NCBI GenBank assembly: GCA_017635095.1 | Contig: JAGBMA010000144.1 | Coordinates: 1 to 36,072 of the forward strand | Reading direction: 5' to 3' | Source: Ruminiclostridium sp. | GTDB lineage: Bacteria > Bacillota > Clostridia > Oscillospirales > Ruminococcaceae | Length of the DNA stretch: 36,072 bases | In this document: positions 21,661-31,239 of the stretch, one piece after another | Numbering within the stretch: position 1 is the first letter of the stretch | Layout: every line of letters starts with the position of its first letter | The notes under the pieces: generated by a model | Databases searched by the model: none | What the model was told of the DNA's origin: nothing | Seen by the model: only the letters and a program-made list of their open reading frames with translations | Translations under genes and position numbers: made by a program

Positions 21661-22800
21661 ATGCTGAACGAATATGTATTCCGCAGCGGTAAAAAACTCC
21701 GCTGCGGTTATACTACAGGATCATGTGCGGCGGCAGCTTCAAAGGCTGCCGCTGAAATGCTGTTATCCGGGGAAAAATGCGGCACTGTTGAGCTTGCTAC
21801 GCCGAAGGGTATAATGCTGAGTCTCGATGTAGCGGATCCCGTAATTGAAAGCGGATATGCGTCCTGCGCCATAAAAAAGGACAGCGGCGATGACCCCGAT
21901 ATAACGAACGGGACTCTTATTTATGCAAGGGTCTCTCTGAAGCCTGAGGGTATCGCTATAACCGGCGGTATTGGTATCGGAAAGGTAACGCGACCGGGGC
22001 TCGACCAGCCTGTAGGTGAAGCCGCGATAAATTCCGTACCGCGGAGAATGATCGGAGAGGCAGTTGAAAGCGTTGCCGATAAGTACGGATACAAGGGCGG
22101 TTTTGCAGTCGAGATAAGTGCTCCGGACGGAGAACGTCTCGCAAAACGCACATTCAATCCGCGGCTCGGGATAGAAGGCGGCATCTCAATAATCGGTACG
22201 AGCGGAATAATTGAGCCTATGAGCAATGCCGCACTCGTCGATACGATAAGAACGGAAATAAAAATGAGAAAAGCCGAGGGCCACGAAACGCTTTTGTTCA
22301 CCCTCGGAAATTACGGTGAAAATTTTATCCGTCGGGAACTACCGATGGATCTTGAAAAAAGTGTCAAGATAAGCAACTTCATAGGCGATGCCATCGACAT
22401 TGCACTTGAATACGGTTTCCGCGGGATATTGATAATAGGACATATCGGAAAGCTCGTGAAGCTCGGTGCAGGGATAATGAACACCCATTCGTCACAGGCG
22501 GACGGGAGAATGGAAGTGCTCGTCACTTGCGGTCTGCTTGCAGGCGCGGATAATGAGACGCTCCGTAAGATCCCGGAGTGCGCCACGGCAGATGCCGCGC
22601 TCGATATACTCGATGAAGCGGGATATATGCAGAAAACACTTGATGTCCTCGCCGGTCGTGCAGGATATTATCTTGATGCGAAAGTAAAAGGTGAAGCGGT
22701 CACGGGGGCTGTGATGTTTTCGGATATGCACCCGGTGCGGGTGATGACAAAGGACGCGGAAGAACTTATACGGCGTGTTGCGGAGGAATATAATGGTTGA
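21661..22800 (+). CDS. cbiD: Cobalt-precorrin-5B C1-methyltransferase CbiD
   Basis: This 379-residue enzyme of the anaerobic cobalamin pathway uses SAM to methylate C1 of cobalt-precorrin-5B. Recognition is from the N-terminal CGYTTGSCAAAASKAA (15-30), the central NPRLGIEGGISIIGTSGI and the later GHIGKLVKLGAGIMNTHS, all family hallmarks. The length is normal. It is the first biosynthetic gene, 16 bases after the exported chelatase gene, with no strong ribosome binding site visible, and it overlaps cbiF by eight bases. Confidence 0.95.
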   Translation: MLNEYVFRSGKKLRCGYTTGSCAAAASKAAAEMLLSGEKCGTVELATPKGIMLSLDVADPVIESGYASCAIKKDSGDDPDITNGTLIYARVSLKPEGIAITGGIGIGKVTRPGLDQPVGEAAINSVPRRMIGEAVESVADKYGYKGGFAVEISAPDGERLAKRTFNPRLGIEGGISIIGTSGIIEPMSNAALVDTIRTEIKMRKAEGHETLLFTLGNYGENFIRRELPMDLEKSVKISNFIGDAIDIALEYGFRGILIIGHIGKLVKLGAGIMNTHSSQADGRMEVLVTCGLLAGADNETLRKIPECATADAALDILDEAGYMQKTLDVLAGRAGYYLDAKVKGEAVTGAVMFSDMHPVRVMTKDAEELIRRVAEEYNG

Positions 22801-23548
22801 TTTTGTTGGAGCGGGGTGTGGTGCACCGGATCTCATAACGGTACGCGGAATGCGGCTTTTGCAGGCGGCGGACGTGATAATATACGCGGGATCGCTCGTA
22901 AATCCGGAATTGCTTTATCTCGCTGAAAAGGGCTGCAAGGTATTTAACAGCGCAAAGATGAGCCTTGACGAGATCATTGATGTGATACGAAAAGCGGAGA
23001 GTGAAGGAAAACATACGGTACGTCTCCAGACCGGAGATCTTTCGCTTTACGGCGCGCTCAAAGAGCAGACAGAGCGGCTCGATGAACTTGGGATAGGCTA
23101 CAGGATAACGCCCGGGGTAAGTTCCATGTTCGGCGCGGCTGCTGCGCTCGGAGCGGAATATACGCTTCCCGGAGTTTCTCAGTCCGTGATAATTACACGA
23201 ATGGCGGGACGGACGGAAGTTCCCGACGCGGAGAGTATCGAAAAGCTTGCTTCCCACGGCTGCACAATGGTGATATTCCTGAGTTCGGGAATGACGGAGG
23301 AGCTTTCCGGGCGTCTTATAAACGGGGGCTTTCTGCCGGAAACGCCGGCGGCGATCGTTTATAAAGCAACATGGGATGACGAAAAAATTATGCGCTGCAC
23401 GGTCGGAACACTTCACAAAACTGCCCTTGAAAACGGCATAAAAAAGACGGCTCTCATAATAGCCGGAAATGTTCTCGGGAGCGATCATGAGCTTTCAAAG
23501 CTTTATGACCGGACATTTGAGACGGAATTCAGAAAGGCTGAAAAATGA
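22793..23548 (+). CDS. cbiF: Cobalt-precorrin-4 C11-methyltransferase CbiF
   Basis: This 251-residue member of the tetrapyrrole methylase family methylates C11 with SAM. The SAM-binding start VDFVGAGCGAPDLITVRG, the following VIIYAGSLVNPELL, and RLQTGDLSLYGALKEQ are characteristic of CbiF/CobM. The ATG at 22793 is used, with GGAGGA just upstream inside cbiD. An earlier in-frame TTG-type start has no such site. It overlaps cbiD by eight bases and cbiG by four. Confidence 0.95.
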   Translation: MVDFVGAGCGAPDLITVRGMRLLQAADVIIYAGSLVNPELLYLAEKGCKVFNSAKMSLDEIIDVIRKAESEGKHTVRLQTGDLSLYGALKEQTERLDELGIGYRITPGVSSMFGAAAALGAEYTLPGVSQSVIITRMAGRTEVPDAESIEKLASHGCTMVIFLSSGMTEELSGRLINGGFLPETPAAIVYKATWDDEKIMRCTVGTLHKTALENGIKKTALIIAGNVLGSDHELSKLYDRTFETEFRKAEK

Positions 23549-24591
23549 AGATAGCTGTCATCTCTCTGACCGGAAACGGGAGAATATTGTCCGGGAAAAT
23601 CGCCGCCGGGCTCGGGAGCAGGCACAGCGTGACGCGTTTCTGTCATACCTCACACAGCGACGATGATTCTGTCCCGTTTGACAGCCTTAATTCCCTCACA
23701 GAACGGATCTTCGGCAGTTATGACGCACTTGTTTTTCTGTGTGCAGTCGGTATAGCCGTCCGTGTCTGCGCCCCGCATATAGTATCAAAGCTTTCGGATC
23801 CTGCGGCGGTCGTGGTCGATGACACCGGAAAGTTCGCCGTGTCGCTTTTTTCCGGCCATATAGGAGGTGCGAATGCACTTGCCGGAAAGATCGCGGAGCT
23901 CATAGATGCCACCCCGGTGATAACTACGGCAACAGACAGGCACGGGCTTTTTTCACCGGATATCTTCGCAAAGCAGAACAGGCTCGTGATCTGCAATATG
24001 AACGCGGCAAAGGCGGTCGCGGCGGCTGTGGTGAACGGAGAAAAAGTCGGTGTGGTATGCAGATACCCGCACGGCGCTGTACCGGCGGAACTTACGGAAT
24101 GCACCGGCGGCAGCATCGGAATATGTATAACGGATAAAGCAGGTGACAGACCGTTTGATACCACTCTCGTACTGATGCCGGAAAATCTTGTGGCAGGTAT
24201 CGGCTGCAAAAAAGGCACTTCGGAAGAAAAAACAGAGGAACATATAGCAGCTGTGTTTTCGGCGAACGGACTTGATATACGGAGATTATCCGCGGCTGCA
24301 ACAATAGATATAAAGGCTGATGAACCCGGACTTAACGGATTTTGCAAAACGCACGGCATCACATTGAGGACTTTCTCTGCGGAAGAGCTCATGAGAGCCG
24401 AGGGAGAATTTACTCACTCGGATTTTGTCGAAAAGACTACCGGCGCGGATAACGTGTGCGAACGTGCCGCGGTCTGTGCAGGCGGCAGGCTTATAGTCCC
24501 CAAGACCTGCGGCGGCGGAGTGACTGCCGCAGTGGCGGAACTTGCTGTGAATATTGATTTTGAAAGGAAAGACGACCTATGCTTTATATAG
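23545..24591 (+). CDS. cbiG: Cobalt-precorrin-5A hydrolase CbiG
   Basis: This 348-residue protein opens the delta-lactone of cobalt-precorrin-5A and releases acetaldehyde, a step specific to the anaerobic route. Family segments are FLCAVGIAVRVCAPHI, DDTGKFAVSLFSGHIGGANALA and, in the C-terminal half, LVAGIGCKKGTS. N-terminal, linker and C-terminal parts are all present. It starts with ATGA overlap on cbiF and overlaps cbiH by 13 bases. Confidence 0.93.
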   Translation: MKIAVISLTGNGRILSGKIAAGLGSRHSVTRFCHTSHSDDDSVPFDSLNSLTERIFGSYDALVFLCAVGIAVRVCAPHIVSKLSDPAAVVVDDTGKFAVSLFSGHIGGANALAGKIAELIDATPVITTATDRHGLFSPDIFAKQNRLVICNMNAAKAVAAAVVNGEKVGVVCRYPHGAVPAELTECTGGSIGICITDKAGDRPFDTTLVLMPENLVAGIGCKKGTSEEKTEEHIAAVFSANGLDIRRLSAAATIDIKADEPGLNGFCKTHGITLRTFSAEELMRAEGEFTHSDFVEKTTGADNVCERAAVCAGGRLIVPKTCGGGVTAAVAELAVNIDFERKDDLCFI

Positions 24592-25301
24592 TCGGAATGG
24601 GAAAAGGCTCTTACGAGGGCATGACCGGAGAAGCAGTGAACGCGGTCACATCAAGCTCGGTCATAGTCGGCTACACAGTCTATGCCGATCTTCTCAGACC
24701 GTATTTCCCGGACAAGACGTATTATACTACCGGAATGAGGCAGGAGAAGGAAAGAGTGCTGTATGCGCTCGGGAAGGCGGCGGAGGGAGTTGATGTGTCG
24801 CTTGTATGCAGCGGAGATGCGGGCGTTTATGGTATGGCGTCACTTGCGTATGAGCTGGCGAGCGGATTTCCCGGTGTCACGATCAAAGTCATCGAAGGGG
24901 TCACTGCCGCGCTTTCCGGGGCAGCGTTGCTCGGTTCTCCGCTCACCAACGATTTTGCGGTAATAAGCCTGTCCGATCTGCTTACTCCGTGGGAAGTGAT
25001 AGAGAAAAGACTGAAAGGGGCTTCCGAGGGTGATCTTGCAATAGTTCTGTACAACCCTATGTCGCATAAGCGCACCGAAAACCTGCGAAAAGCCTGTGAT
25101 ATCATTTCCGGATACCGACCGGACGAAACGCCCTGCGGGATCGCGTCAAACATCGGGCGGGACGGCGAGAACTGCAGGATACTCACGCTCGCGGAACTGC
25201 GGGATACTGCGGTGGATATGTTTACCACTGTGTTTGTCGGTAATTCCGTTACCCGTGTAACAGAAGGAAAACTTGTGACGCCGAGAGGGTACAGGCTATG
25301 A
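24579..25301 (+). CDS. cbiH: Precorrin-3B / cobalt-factor III C17-methyltransferase CbiH
   Basis: This 240-residue tetrapyrrole methylase contracts the ring and methylates C17. It begins MLYIVGMGKGSYEGMTGEA, and VCSGDAGVYGMASLAYEL and ITNDFAVISLSDLLTPW-like segments (here LTNDFAVISLSDLLTPW) identify CbiH/CobJ. The sequence is a plain single-domain form without the ferredoxin-like or CbiG fusions found in some lineages. It overlaps cbiG by 13 bases and cbiJ by four. Confidence 0.93.
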   Translation: MLYIVGMGKGSYEGMTGEAVNAVTSSSVIVGYTVYADLLRPYFPDKTYYTTGMRQEKERVLYALGKAAEGVDVSLVCSGDAGVYGMASLAYELASGFPGVTIKVIEGVTAALSGAALLGSPLTNDFAVISLSDLLTPWEVIEKRLKGASEGDLAIVLYNPMSHKRTENLRKACDIISGYRPDETPCGIASNIGRDGENCRILTLAELRDTAVDMFTTVFVGNSVTRVTEGKLVTPRGYRL

Positions 25302-26038
25302 AGAAGCTGCTGATCTTCGGAGGTACCACCGAGGGAAGAGAGCTTTCGGAATGGTGCGAGGCGAACGGGATTTATGCAGACGTTTCAGTCACTACAGACT
25401 ATGGCGCGAGACTTCTCGGGAGCAGCGAACTGCTTAATATATTTACCGGCAAACTCGACAGCGGTGAGATGAAGTCGCTGATAAAAGCGGGAGATTATAC
25501 TGCCGTCGTAGATGCCACTCACCCGTATGCAGCCGAAGCTACCGCAAATATTCGTGCCGCCTGCAGCGAAGCGGGAGCTGTTTACTATCGTCTTTTGCGC
25601 AGACCGGCTGAGCTTTCGGGAGTATGTGTAAACAGTATGAAGGAGCTTATACAGATCCTCGACAGCACCGATAAAGTTATTCTCAGCACACTCGGCAGCA
25701 AGGAGCTCCCGGAGCTTGCAAAAGTAAAAAACAGAAGCAGGATATGGCTTCGTGTGCTTCCCGCGGAGGGGATAGCCGAACAATGTGTAAGATACGGCTT
25801 TGACGAAAATCATGTAATTCAGGGAAAAGGCCCGTTCACAGTCGATCAGAACATTGCGCACATAAAACAGAGCGGCGCACAGTTACTCGTTACTAAGGAA
25901 AGCGGTGCAGCAGGAGGCTACCCGGAAAAAACGGAGGCTGCCGCAAAATGCGGGATCAGAACAATAACTATCACACGCCCGAAAGAAGAAGGGCTGACTT
26001 TTGATGAGCTCAAAATGATAATAACGGAGAAAATATGA
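25298..26038 (+). CDS. cbiJ: Cobalt-precorrin-6A reductase CbiJ
   Basis: This 246-residue NAD(P)H-dependent reductase acts on cobalt-precorrin-6A. The N-terminal LLIFGGTTEGRELSEW, the VVDATHPYAAEATANI segment and the C-terminal LLVTKESGAAGGYPEKTEAA are typical of CbiJ/CobK. It is coupled by ATGA overlaps to cbiH and to the cbiET fusion, so the successive steps of ring modification follow one another in the operon. Confidence 0.94.
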   Translation: MKKLLIFGGTTEGRELSEWCEANGIYADVSVTTDYGARLLGSSELLNIFTGKLDSGEMKSLIKAGDYTAVVDATHPYAAEATANIRAACSEAGAVYYRLLRRPAELSGVCVNSMKELIQILDSTDKVILSTLGSKELPELAKVKNRSRIWLRVLPAEGIAEQCVRYGFDENHVIQGKGPFTVDQNIAHIKQSGAQLLVTKESGAAGGYPEKTEAAAKCGIRTITITRPKEEGLTFDELKMIITEKI

Positions 26039-27225
26039 AGATATATATTGTCGGCATCGGCATGGACGGTGACAAGACACTGACAGCCGAAGCAAGGAAC
26101 GCAATACTGGGCGCCGATGTTCTTATCGGCGCGCGACGCATGACAGGGCCGTTTCTCGGACTTGGAAAACCTGTCTTTGAAAGCTGGAGACCGGAAGAGA
26201 TACGGGAGCATATCCTGAATAGCGGCTGCGGTACAGCGGCTGTTCTCATGTCGGGGGACTGTGGATTTTTCAGCGGCACCGAAAAGCTGCTTGAAGCCCT
26301 TTCAGACTTCGATACGGAAGTGATACCCGGTATTTCCACTCCGGTCTTTCTGTGTGCAAAAGCCGGGATCCCCTGGCAGGATATGCATTTCGTAAGTCTG
26401 CACGGCACAGACGGGAACATCGTCCGAAATGTGCGCAGGAACAAGCGGTGTTTTTTTCTGCTTGGGGGCGATGCAGCGCCGGCGGATATTTGCAGGAAAC
26501 TCTGTGAATACGGTATGAACGCGGTAAAAATTTATATCGGTTCTCGGCTCGCATATGTTGACGAATATATTGCCGAGGGGACTGCGGAGCAGTTCACCGA
26601 TATAAAATGCAACGGGCTTTGTGCGGTAATAACCGAGAATAATGAGCCGGAAATGAGCATACCTTCCGGCATTCCCGACGGCGAGTTTATACGCGGCAGC
26701 GTTCCTATGACAAAATCCGAGATACGGGCGGCTGTTGCATCGGAGCTGAAAATATGCTATAATGATACGGTATGGGATATAGGCTGCGGCACAGGCTCGG
26801 TAAGCATTGAATGCGCTCTTTCTGCATGGAACGGAACTGTTATTTCCGTTGATAAAAACGAAGAAGCAGCGGCTTTGACGAGAGAAAATGCAGTTAAATT
26901 CGGCTGCGATAATATACAGGTAGTATGCGGCAGTGTCCCGGAAGTGCTTGCCGGACTGCAGCGGCCGGATCGTGTGTTCATAGGCGGCGCGGGCGGAAAC
27001 ATTTCAGCCGTAATTGGAACCGCGTTCGCCGATGAGAACAGCCCGCGTACCGTTGTGACCGCTGTTACCGTTGAAACGCTCAATGAAGCGGTCTCCGCGT
27101 TCAGGGAAAGGGGCATCGAGCCCGGGATCACACAGATCTCGGCGGTACGCACGAGGAGTGTCGGAAAGCATACCATGTTCGATGCACAAAATCCGGTTTT
27201 CATAATAACGGGCGGTGGAAGATGA
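26035..27225 (+). CDS. cbiET: Fused CbiE-CbiT precorrin-6B methyltransferase/decarboxylase
   Basis: This 396-residue fusion combines CbiE (residues 1 to about 195, a tetrapyrrole methylase beginning IYIVGIGMDGDKTLTAEA) with CbiT (about 205-396). CbiT has the class I methyltransferase loop DIGCGTG at 248-254 and VFIGGAGGN near 317. It methylates C5 and C15 and decarboxylates C12, the work done by CobL in the aerobic pathway. Fusion is common in Firmicutes. It overlaps cbiJ and cbiA by four bases each. Confidence 0.94.
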   Translation: MKIYIVGIGMDGDKTLTAEARNAILGADVLIGARRMTGPFLGLGKPVFESWRPEEIREHILNSGCGTAAVLMSGDCGFFSGTEKLLEALSDFDTEVIPGISTPVFLCAKAGIPWQDMHFVSLHGTDGNIVRNVRRNKRCFFLLGGDAAPADICRKLCEYGMNAVKIYIGSRLAYVDEYIAEGTAEQFTDIKCNGLCAVITENNEPEMSIPSGIPDGEFIRGSVPMTKSEIRAAVASELKICYNDTVWDIGCGTGSVSIECALSAWNGTVISVDKNEEAAALTRENAVKFGCDNIQVVCGSVPEVLAGLQRPDRVFIGGAGGNISAVIGTAFADENSPRTVVTAVTVETLNEAVSAFRERGIEPGITQISAVRTRSVGKHTMFDAQNPVFIITGGGR

Positions 27226-28592
27226 GAAGAGTGCTTATTGCCGGAACTCACAGCGGCTGCGGAAAAACTACGGTGACCTGTGCAGTGCTTGCTGCTCTTA
27301 AAGCGCGGGGGACAGATGTTTCCGCGTTCAAATGCGGTCCGGATTATATAGACCCAATGTTTCACCGCGAGGTGCTCGGGATTCCGTCTCATAATCTCGA
27401 CAGCTTTTTTTGCAGCGACGATACGCTGAAGTATCTGCTTATGGAGAATTCTCGGGGAAGCGATATTGCGGTGATCGAGGGCGTAATGGGATATTATGAC
27501 GGTGCCGACGGGCGCGGCAGTGCTTTTTCCGTAGCTCAGCTTACGGGAACACCTGTGGTCATTGTCATAGACTGCCGGGGTATGAGCGAGTCAATAGGCG
27601 CGGTGATGCGTGGGTTTCTTGAATACAGGAGCCCATGCATGATCGTCGGATTTGTGTTCAACAAGCTGCCGGAGAAGCTTATCCCGCTTGCAGGAAAACT
27701 TTGTGACGAGCTCGGAACGAAGTATCTCGGGTATTTCCCGAAAACGGATCTTACAATTGAAAGCCGTCATCTTGGACTTGTAACCGCGAATGAGATAACG
27801 GATATAAGGCAGAAGCTTGGAAAGCTCGGGGATATTGCAGAGAAATGCATTGATCTCGACGCTATCATGGCGCTGGCGGATAACAAATTCCCGGAGTTCC
27901 GAGCTCCGTCTTTCCCGCAGCTGAACGGTGACGGACCTGTGGTTGCAGTCGCTCGTGATAAAGCGTTCTGCTTCATTTACGATGATAACATAAGGCTGCT
28001 CGAAAAGCTCGGTATCGTGGTACGGTTTTTTTCTCCGTTCACGGATAAAAGGCTGCCGGAAAACGCATCGGGACTGATACTCTGCGGCGGCTATCCGGAA
28101 CTGCATTCGGAAGAGCTTGCGGCAAACAGGGAGATGCTTGACGATATACGTTCCCGCATTGAGAGCGGGATGCCGACCATCGCCGAGTGCGGGGGATTTA
28201 TGTATCTTCATGACTCATTCGAGGATATGGACGGAAATGCTCACAGCGGCGCCGGTGTGATACACGGCAAGGCTTATAGGACACCGAAACTGCAGCGATT
28301 CGGATATATAACGATGACTTCCGGAAAAGACGGACTTCTGTGCAGTTCGGGAGACTGCATAAAAGCCCACGAGTTCCACTATTTCGACAGCACGGACTGC
28401 GGCTCGGACATGACTGCGCGGAAACCGGACGGGCGCTCGTGGGAGTGTGTTCATATGAACGATCATTTATACGCGGGATTTCCGCATCTTTACTTTTATT
28501 CGGATATAGGCATGGCTGTGCGTTTCGCGGAAGCCTGCAGAAAATATATGGAGAACGGGACAAATGAAGACAAAGATATCTCCGCTCGATGA
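27222..28592 (+). CDS. cbiA: Cobyrinate a,c-diamide synthase CbiA
   Basis: This 456-residue glutamine amidotransferase amidates the a and c side chains of cobyrinate using ATP. An N-terminal P-loop (GTHSGCGKT, 8-16) belongs to the synthetase domain. The C-terminal class I glutaminase has nucleophile C323 in AECGGFMYLH and histidine H422 in GFPHLYF. The length is normal. It starts on the cbiET stop (ATGA) and overlaps cobT by 29 bases, the longest overlap in the operon. Confidence 0.95.
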   Translation: MRRVLIAGTHSGCGKTTVTCAVLAALKARGTDVSAFKCGPDYIDPMFHREVLGIPSHNLDSFFCSDDTLKYLLMENSRGSDIAVIEGVMGYYDGADGRGSAFSVAQLTGTPVVIVIDCRGMSESIGAVMRGFLEYRSPCMIVGFVFNKLPEKLIPLAGKLCDELGTKYLGYFPKTDLTIESRHLGLVTANEITDIRQKLGKLGDIAEKCIDLDAIMALADNKFPEFRAPSFPQLNGDGPVVAVARDKAFCFIYDDNIRLLEKLGIVVRFFSPFTDKRLPENASGLILCGGYPELHSEELAANREMLDDIRSRIESGMPTIAECGGFMYLHDSFEDMDGNAHSGAGVIHGKAYRTPKLQRFGYITMTSGKDGLLCSSGDCIKAHEFHYFDSTDCGSDMTARKPDGRSWECVHMNDHLYAGFPHLYFYSDIGMAVRFAEACRKYMENGTNEDKDISAR

Positions 28593-29595
28593 AGAAGCGG
28601 GAAAGCGGGCAAAAGAGCGGTGGGACAGCATAGCAAAGCCCCTGGGAAGTCTTGGTGACTTTGAGGATATTATCATAAAGATAGCTAAGATACGTCATAC
28701 CGAAAACATTCGGCTGAAAGACCGGTGCGTGATAGTGATGTGCGCGGATAACGGGGTTGTGTGCGAGGGTGTGACCCAGACCGACAGCAGCGTTACCGCG
28801 GTATGCACAGATGAGATCGTTCGCGGTAATTCAAGCGTCAATATAATTGCAAAGTACGCGAATGCTTCCGTTCTTGCAGTCGATATGGGAGTCATAGGAA
28901 AGACCGCAGCCTGTGACCGTAAGATCGCAAACGGTACCGCAAATATGGCCGTCGGTGCCGCAATGACACGCGGGGACGCGGAAAAAGCGGTCATGACCGG
29001 CATTGAGATAATGCGTGAACAGAAGAGAAGCGGAACCGATATCGTTGTTACGGGAGAAATGGGGATAGGCAATACCACCACATCGTCGGCAGTATCTTCG
29101 GTCTTTCTCGGACTACCGCCGTCTTCAGTAACAGGACGGGGGGCGGGGCTGGACGACGAACGGCTTGCACATAAGATAGATGTCATAGAACGGGCGATAA
29201 AAATAAACAGACCTGATCCCGGTGATCCCATAGATGTGCTTGCAAAAGTCGGAGGGTTCGATATTGCGGGAATGACAGGTCTTTTCCTCGGAGGTGCGGA
29301 GTGCGGGATACCTGTGGTGATCGACGGGGTGATCTCGGCTGCTGCAGCACTTGCCGCAGTAAGAATAGAACCGGACTGCAGCAGATATATGCTTGCAAGC
29401 CATGTATCTGCGGAACCGGTAGGTAAGATGCTGCTGGATGCGATAGGCGTAAAGCCGGTGATAACTGCCGGAATGAGGCTCGGAGAGGGGACGGGCGGAC
29501 TTATGCTCCTTCCGCTCCTTGACTGCGCACTCGGAGTTTACAATGAAGCACACACTTTTGACGGGATCAGTATAGAAAGGTACAGACCGCTTTGA
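28564..29595 (+). CDS. cobT: Nicotinate-nucleotide:dimethylbenzimidazole phosphoribosyltransferase CobT
   Basis: This 343-residue enzyme activates the lower-ligand base to its ribotide. Family segments include KPLGSLGDFE, VVMCADNGVVCEGVTQ, GEMGIGNTTTSSAV and the end GMRLGEGTGGLML with the catalytic glutamate E308. Its presence points to a benzimidazole-type or phenolic lower ligand attached by this organism. GGAG before the ATG supports the start inside the end of cbiA. Its stop overlaps the TTG start of cobU. Confidence 0.95.
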   Translation: MKTKISPLDEEAGKRAKERWDSIAKPLGSLGDFEDIIIKIAKIRHTENIRLKDRCVIVMCADNGVVCEGVTQTDSSVTAVCTDEIVRGNSSVNIIAKYANASVLAVDMGVIGKTAACDRKIANGTANMAVGAAMTRGDAEKAVMTGIEIMREQKRSGTDIVVTGEMGIGNTTTSSAVSSVFLGLPPSSVTGRGAGLDDERLAHKIDVIERAIKINRPDPGDPIDVLAKVGGFDIAGMTGLFLGGAECGIPVVIDGVISAAAALAAVRIEPDCSRYMLASHVSAEPVGKMLLDAIGVKPVITAGMRLGEGTGGLMLLPLLDCALGVYNEAHTFDGISIERYRPL

Positions 29596-30110
29596 CTACA
29601 CTTATAACAGGCGGCGCAAAGTGCGGTAAATCGCGTCTTGCGGAAGAACTACTCGAAGGTTTCGGAAACAAGATCTACATAGCGACGATGCAGCCCTACG
29701 GTGAGGAAGCGCACGCCGCGATAGAGCGTCACCGCAGGATCCGCGCCGGAAAAGGTTTTGAAACGATAGAAAAATATACCGATATTGATGAGACAGAATT
29801 GCCTCGGGATTGCAGTATCCTGCTGGAGTGCATGGCGAATCTGTGCGCAAACGAGATGTTCCGCTATGATGTGATAAACGATCCCACTGAGCGTATAATG
29901 CGGGGTATAATGCATTTGCAGAATTGTTCGCGGGAGCTTGTCATCGTTACGAACAATGTCGGCTCAGACGGTATAATATACAGTCCGGAAACCGAAAAAT
30001 ACATAGAGGTCATGGGGCGCGTGAACGCGCTTACGGCGGATATCGCCGACAATGTGGCCGAGTGCGTTTACGGTGTTCCTGTTGTGTTGAAAGGCAAATT
30101 ATGTTGTTGA
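29592..30110 (+). CDS. cobU: Adenosylcobinamide kinase / guanylyltransferase CobU
   Basis: This 172-residue bifunctional enzyme phosphorylates adenosylcobinamide and transfers GMP to it. The P-loop GGAKCGKS (7-14) is followed by IATMQPYGEEAHAAIERHRRIR, with H47 as the expected guanylylated histidine. The C-terminal half has VTNNVGSDGIIYSPETEKY. Translation starts at TTG in a TTGA overlap with the cobT stop; no ATG is in place. It overlaps cobS by ten bases. A second, reduced CobU-like gene lies just downstream of cobS. Confidence 0.93.
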   Translation: MTTLITGGAKCGKSRLAEELLEGFGNKIYIATMQPYGEEAHAAIERHRRIRAGKGFETIEKYTDIDETELPRDCSILLECMANLCANEMFRYDVINDPTERIMRGIMHLQNCSRELVIVTNNVGSDGIIYSPETEKYIEVMGRVNALTADIADNVAECVYGVPVVLKGKLCC

Positions 30111-30862
30111 AGTCTCTTGCGAGTGCATTTCTTATGTACTCGCGAATACCCGCTCCGAAAGTTGAGTGGAGGGAGGAGAACCGCAGGTACGCGCTGTGCT
30201 TTTTTCCGCTCATCGGCGCGGTAACAGGCGGGCTGCTCGTCTTATGGCAGTATATATGCGGAATGACGGGGATCGGTAACGCGGTAAATGCCGCAGTTTC
30301 CGTTCTTATCCCTGTGCTTGTGACCGGTGGTATCCATATTGACGGATTCTGTGACACCACCGACGCAATATGCAGCTATGCGGACAAGCAGAAAAAACTT
30401 GCGATAATGTCCGATCCCCACATCGGTTCTTTTGCAGTTATCGGGCTGTGCGCAATGCTGCTGCTGCAGTTCGCGCTGTTCTGTGAGATACGGGGCACTG
30501 CCGTTGTCGCTGTGGGATATGTGCTTTCCCGCGCACTCAGCGGGCTTGCGGCAGTTACGCTGCGTTCCGCCAAGAACGAGGGAGCTTTGCAGAATTTTGT
30601 GAAGCCTGCCCATAAAGCCGCCACGATCACCGTTCTTGCGGTCATCACCGCAATATGTGCGGCTGCGGTATGTGTTATTGATATGCTTTCAGGAATAACG
30701 GTGTGTGCAGCCGCCGCGCTTTGTTTTCTGATATACAGATTTTCAGCATATAAGAATTTCGGCGGTATAACGGGAGATACGGAAGGTTGGTTCCTGCAGC
30801 TTACCGAGACTGCTGTGCTCGCGGCAGTTTACATTTCGGAAAGGATAGCGGTGATGTTATGA
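30101..30862 (+). CDS. cobS: Adenosylcobinamide-GDP ribazoletransferase CobS
   Basis: This 253-residue membrane enzyme joins the activated corrinoid to the lower-ligand riboside phosphate. The acidic motif DGFCDTTDAI (D81, D85, D88) and DPHIGSFAVIG are the family's metal-binding segments, set among several hydrophobic helices. The ATG at 30101 falls inside the end of cobU. Reading further upstream in this frame gives only antisense-like sequence without family similarity. It overlaps the next gene by ATGA. Confidence 0.92.
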   Translation: MLLKSLASAFLMYSRIPAPKVEWREENRRYALCFFPLIGAVTGGLLVLWQYICGMTGIGNAVNAAVSVLIPVLVTGGIHIDGFCDTTDAICSYADKQKKLAIMSDPHIGSFAVIGLCAMLLLQFALFCEIRGTAVVAVGYVLSRALSGLAAVTLRSAKNEGALQNFVKPAHKAATITVLAVITAICAAAVCVIDMLSGITVCAAAALCFLIYRFSAYKNFGGITGDTEGWFLQLTETAVLAAVYISERIAVML

Positions 30863-31239
30863 TAATGATAACCGGCGGAGCGTACCAGGGAAAGCTGGAA
30901 TTTGCAAAAAGGCAGTTTTCGCTTGCGGAAAGCGACATTATGGACGGCGGAAGCTGTGACATATCTGTGCTGAGGACAGCCCGGTGTATCTGCAATTACG
31001 AGCTTGCGGTGAAACGTCTGATCGCCGAAGGAAAAGATCCCCTCGGATTTACGGATAAGCTTGAATGCGAAGTCGTTATAATGAATGAGATCGGCTGCGG
31101 GATCATACCGCTTGACAAGAGCGAACGGGAGTGGCGTGAAGCCACAGGACGCGCCGGCTGCATGATCGCAGAAAAGTCGGAAACGGTGTACCGCGTTTGC
31201 TGTGGGATACCGAAAATCATAAAAGGAGAAAAGAATTGA
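30859..31239 (+). CDS. Reduced CobU-like protein
   Basis: This 126-residue protein aligns with both ends of CobU but is shorter. It begins MIMITGGAYQGKLEFAK, a P-loop with leucine where the serine or threonine should be. It ends with CEVVIMNEIGCGIIP and WREATGRAGCMIAE, matching the C-terminal CobU region. The middle section carrying the guanylylated histidine is missing. Catalysis as a normal kinase/guanylyltransferase is doubtful; it might regulate or partner CobU, or act on another nucleotide. It starts on the cobS stop (ATGA) and its stop overlaps the TTG start of cobC. Clean reading frame and coupling argue against a pseudogene. Confidence 0.75.
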   Translation: MIMITGGAYQGKLEFAKRQFSLAESDIMDGGSCDISVLRTARCICNYELAVKRLIAEGKDPLGFTDKLECEVVIMNEIGCGIIPLDKSEREWREATGRAGCMIAEKSETVYRVCCGIPKIIKGEKN

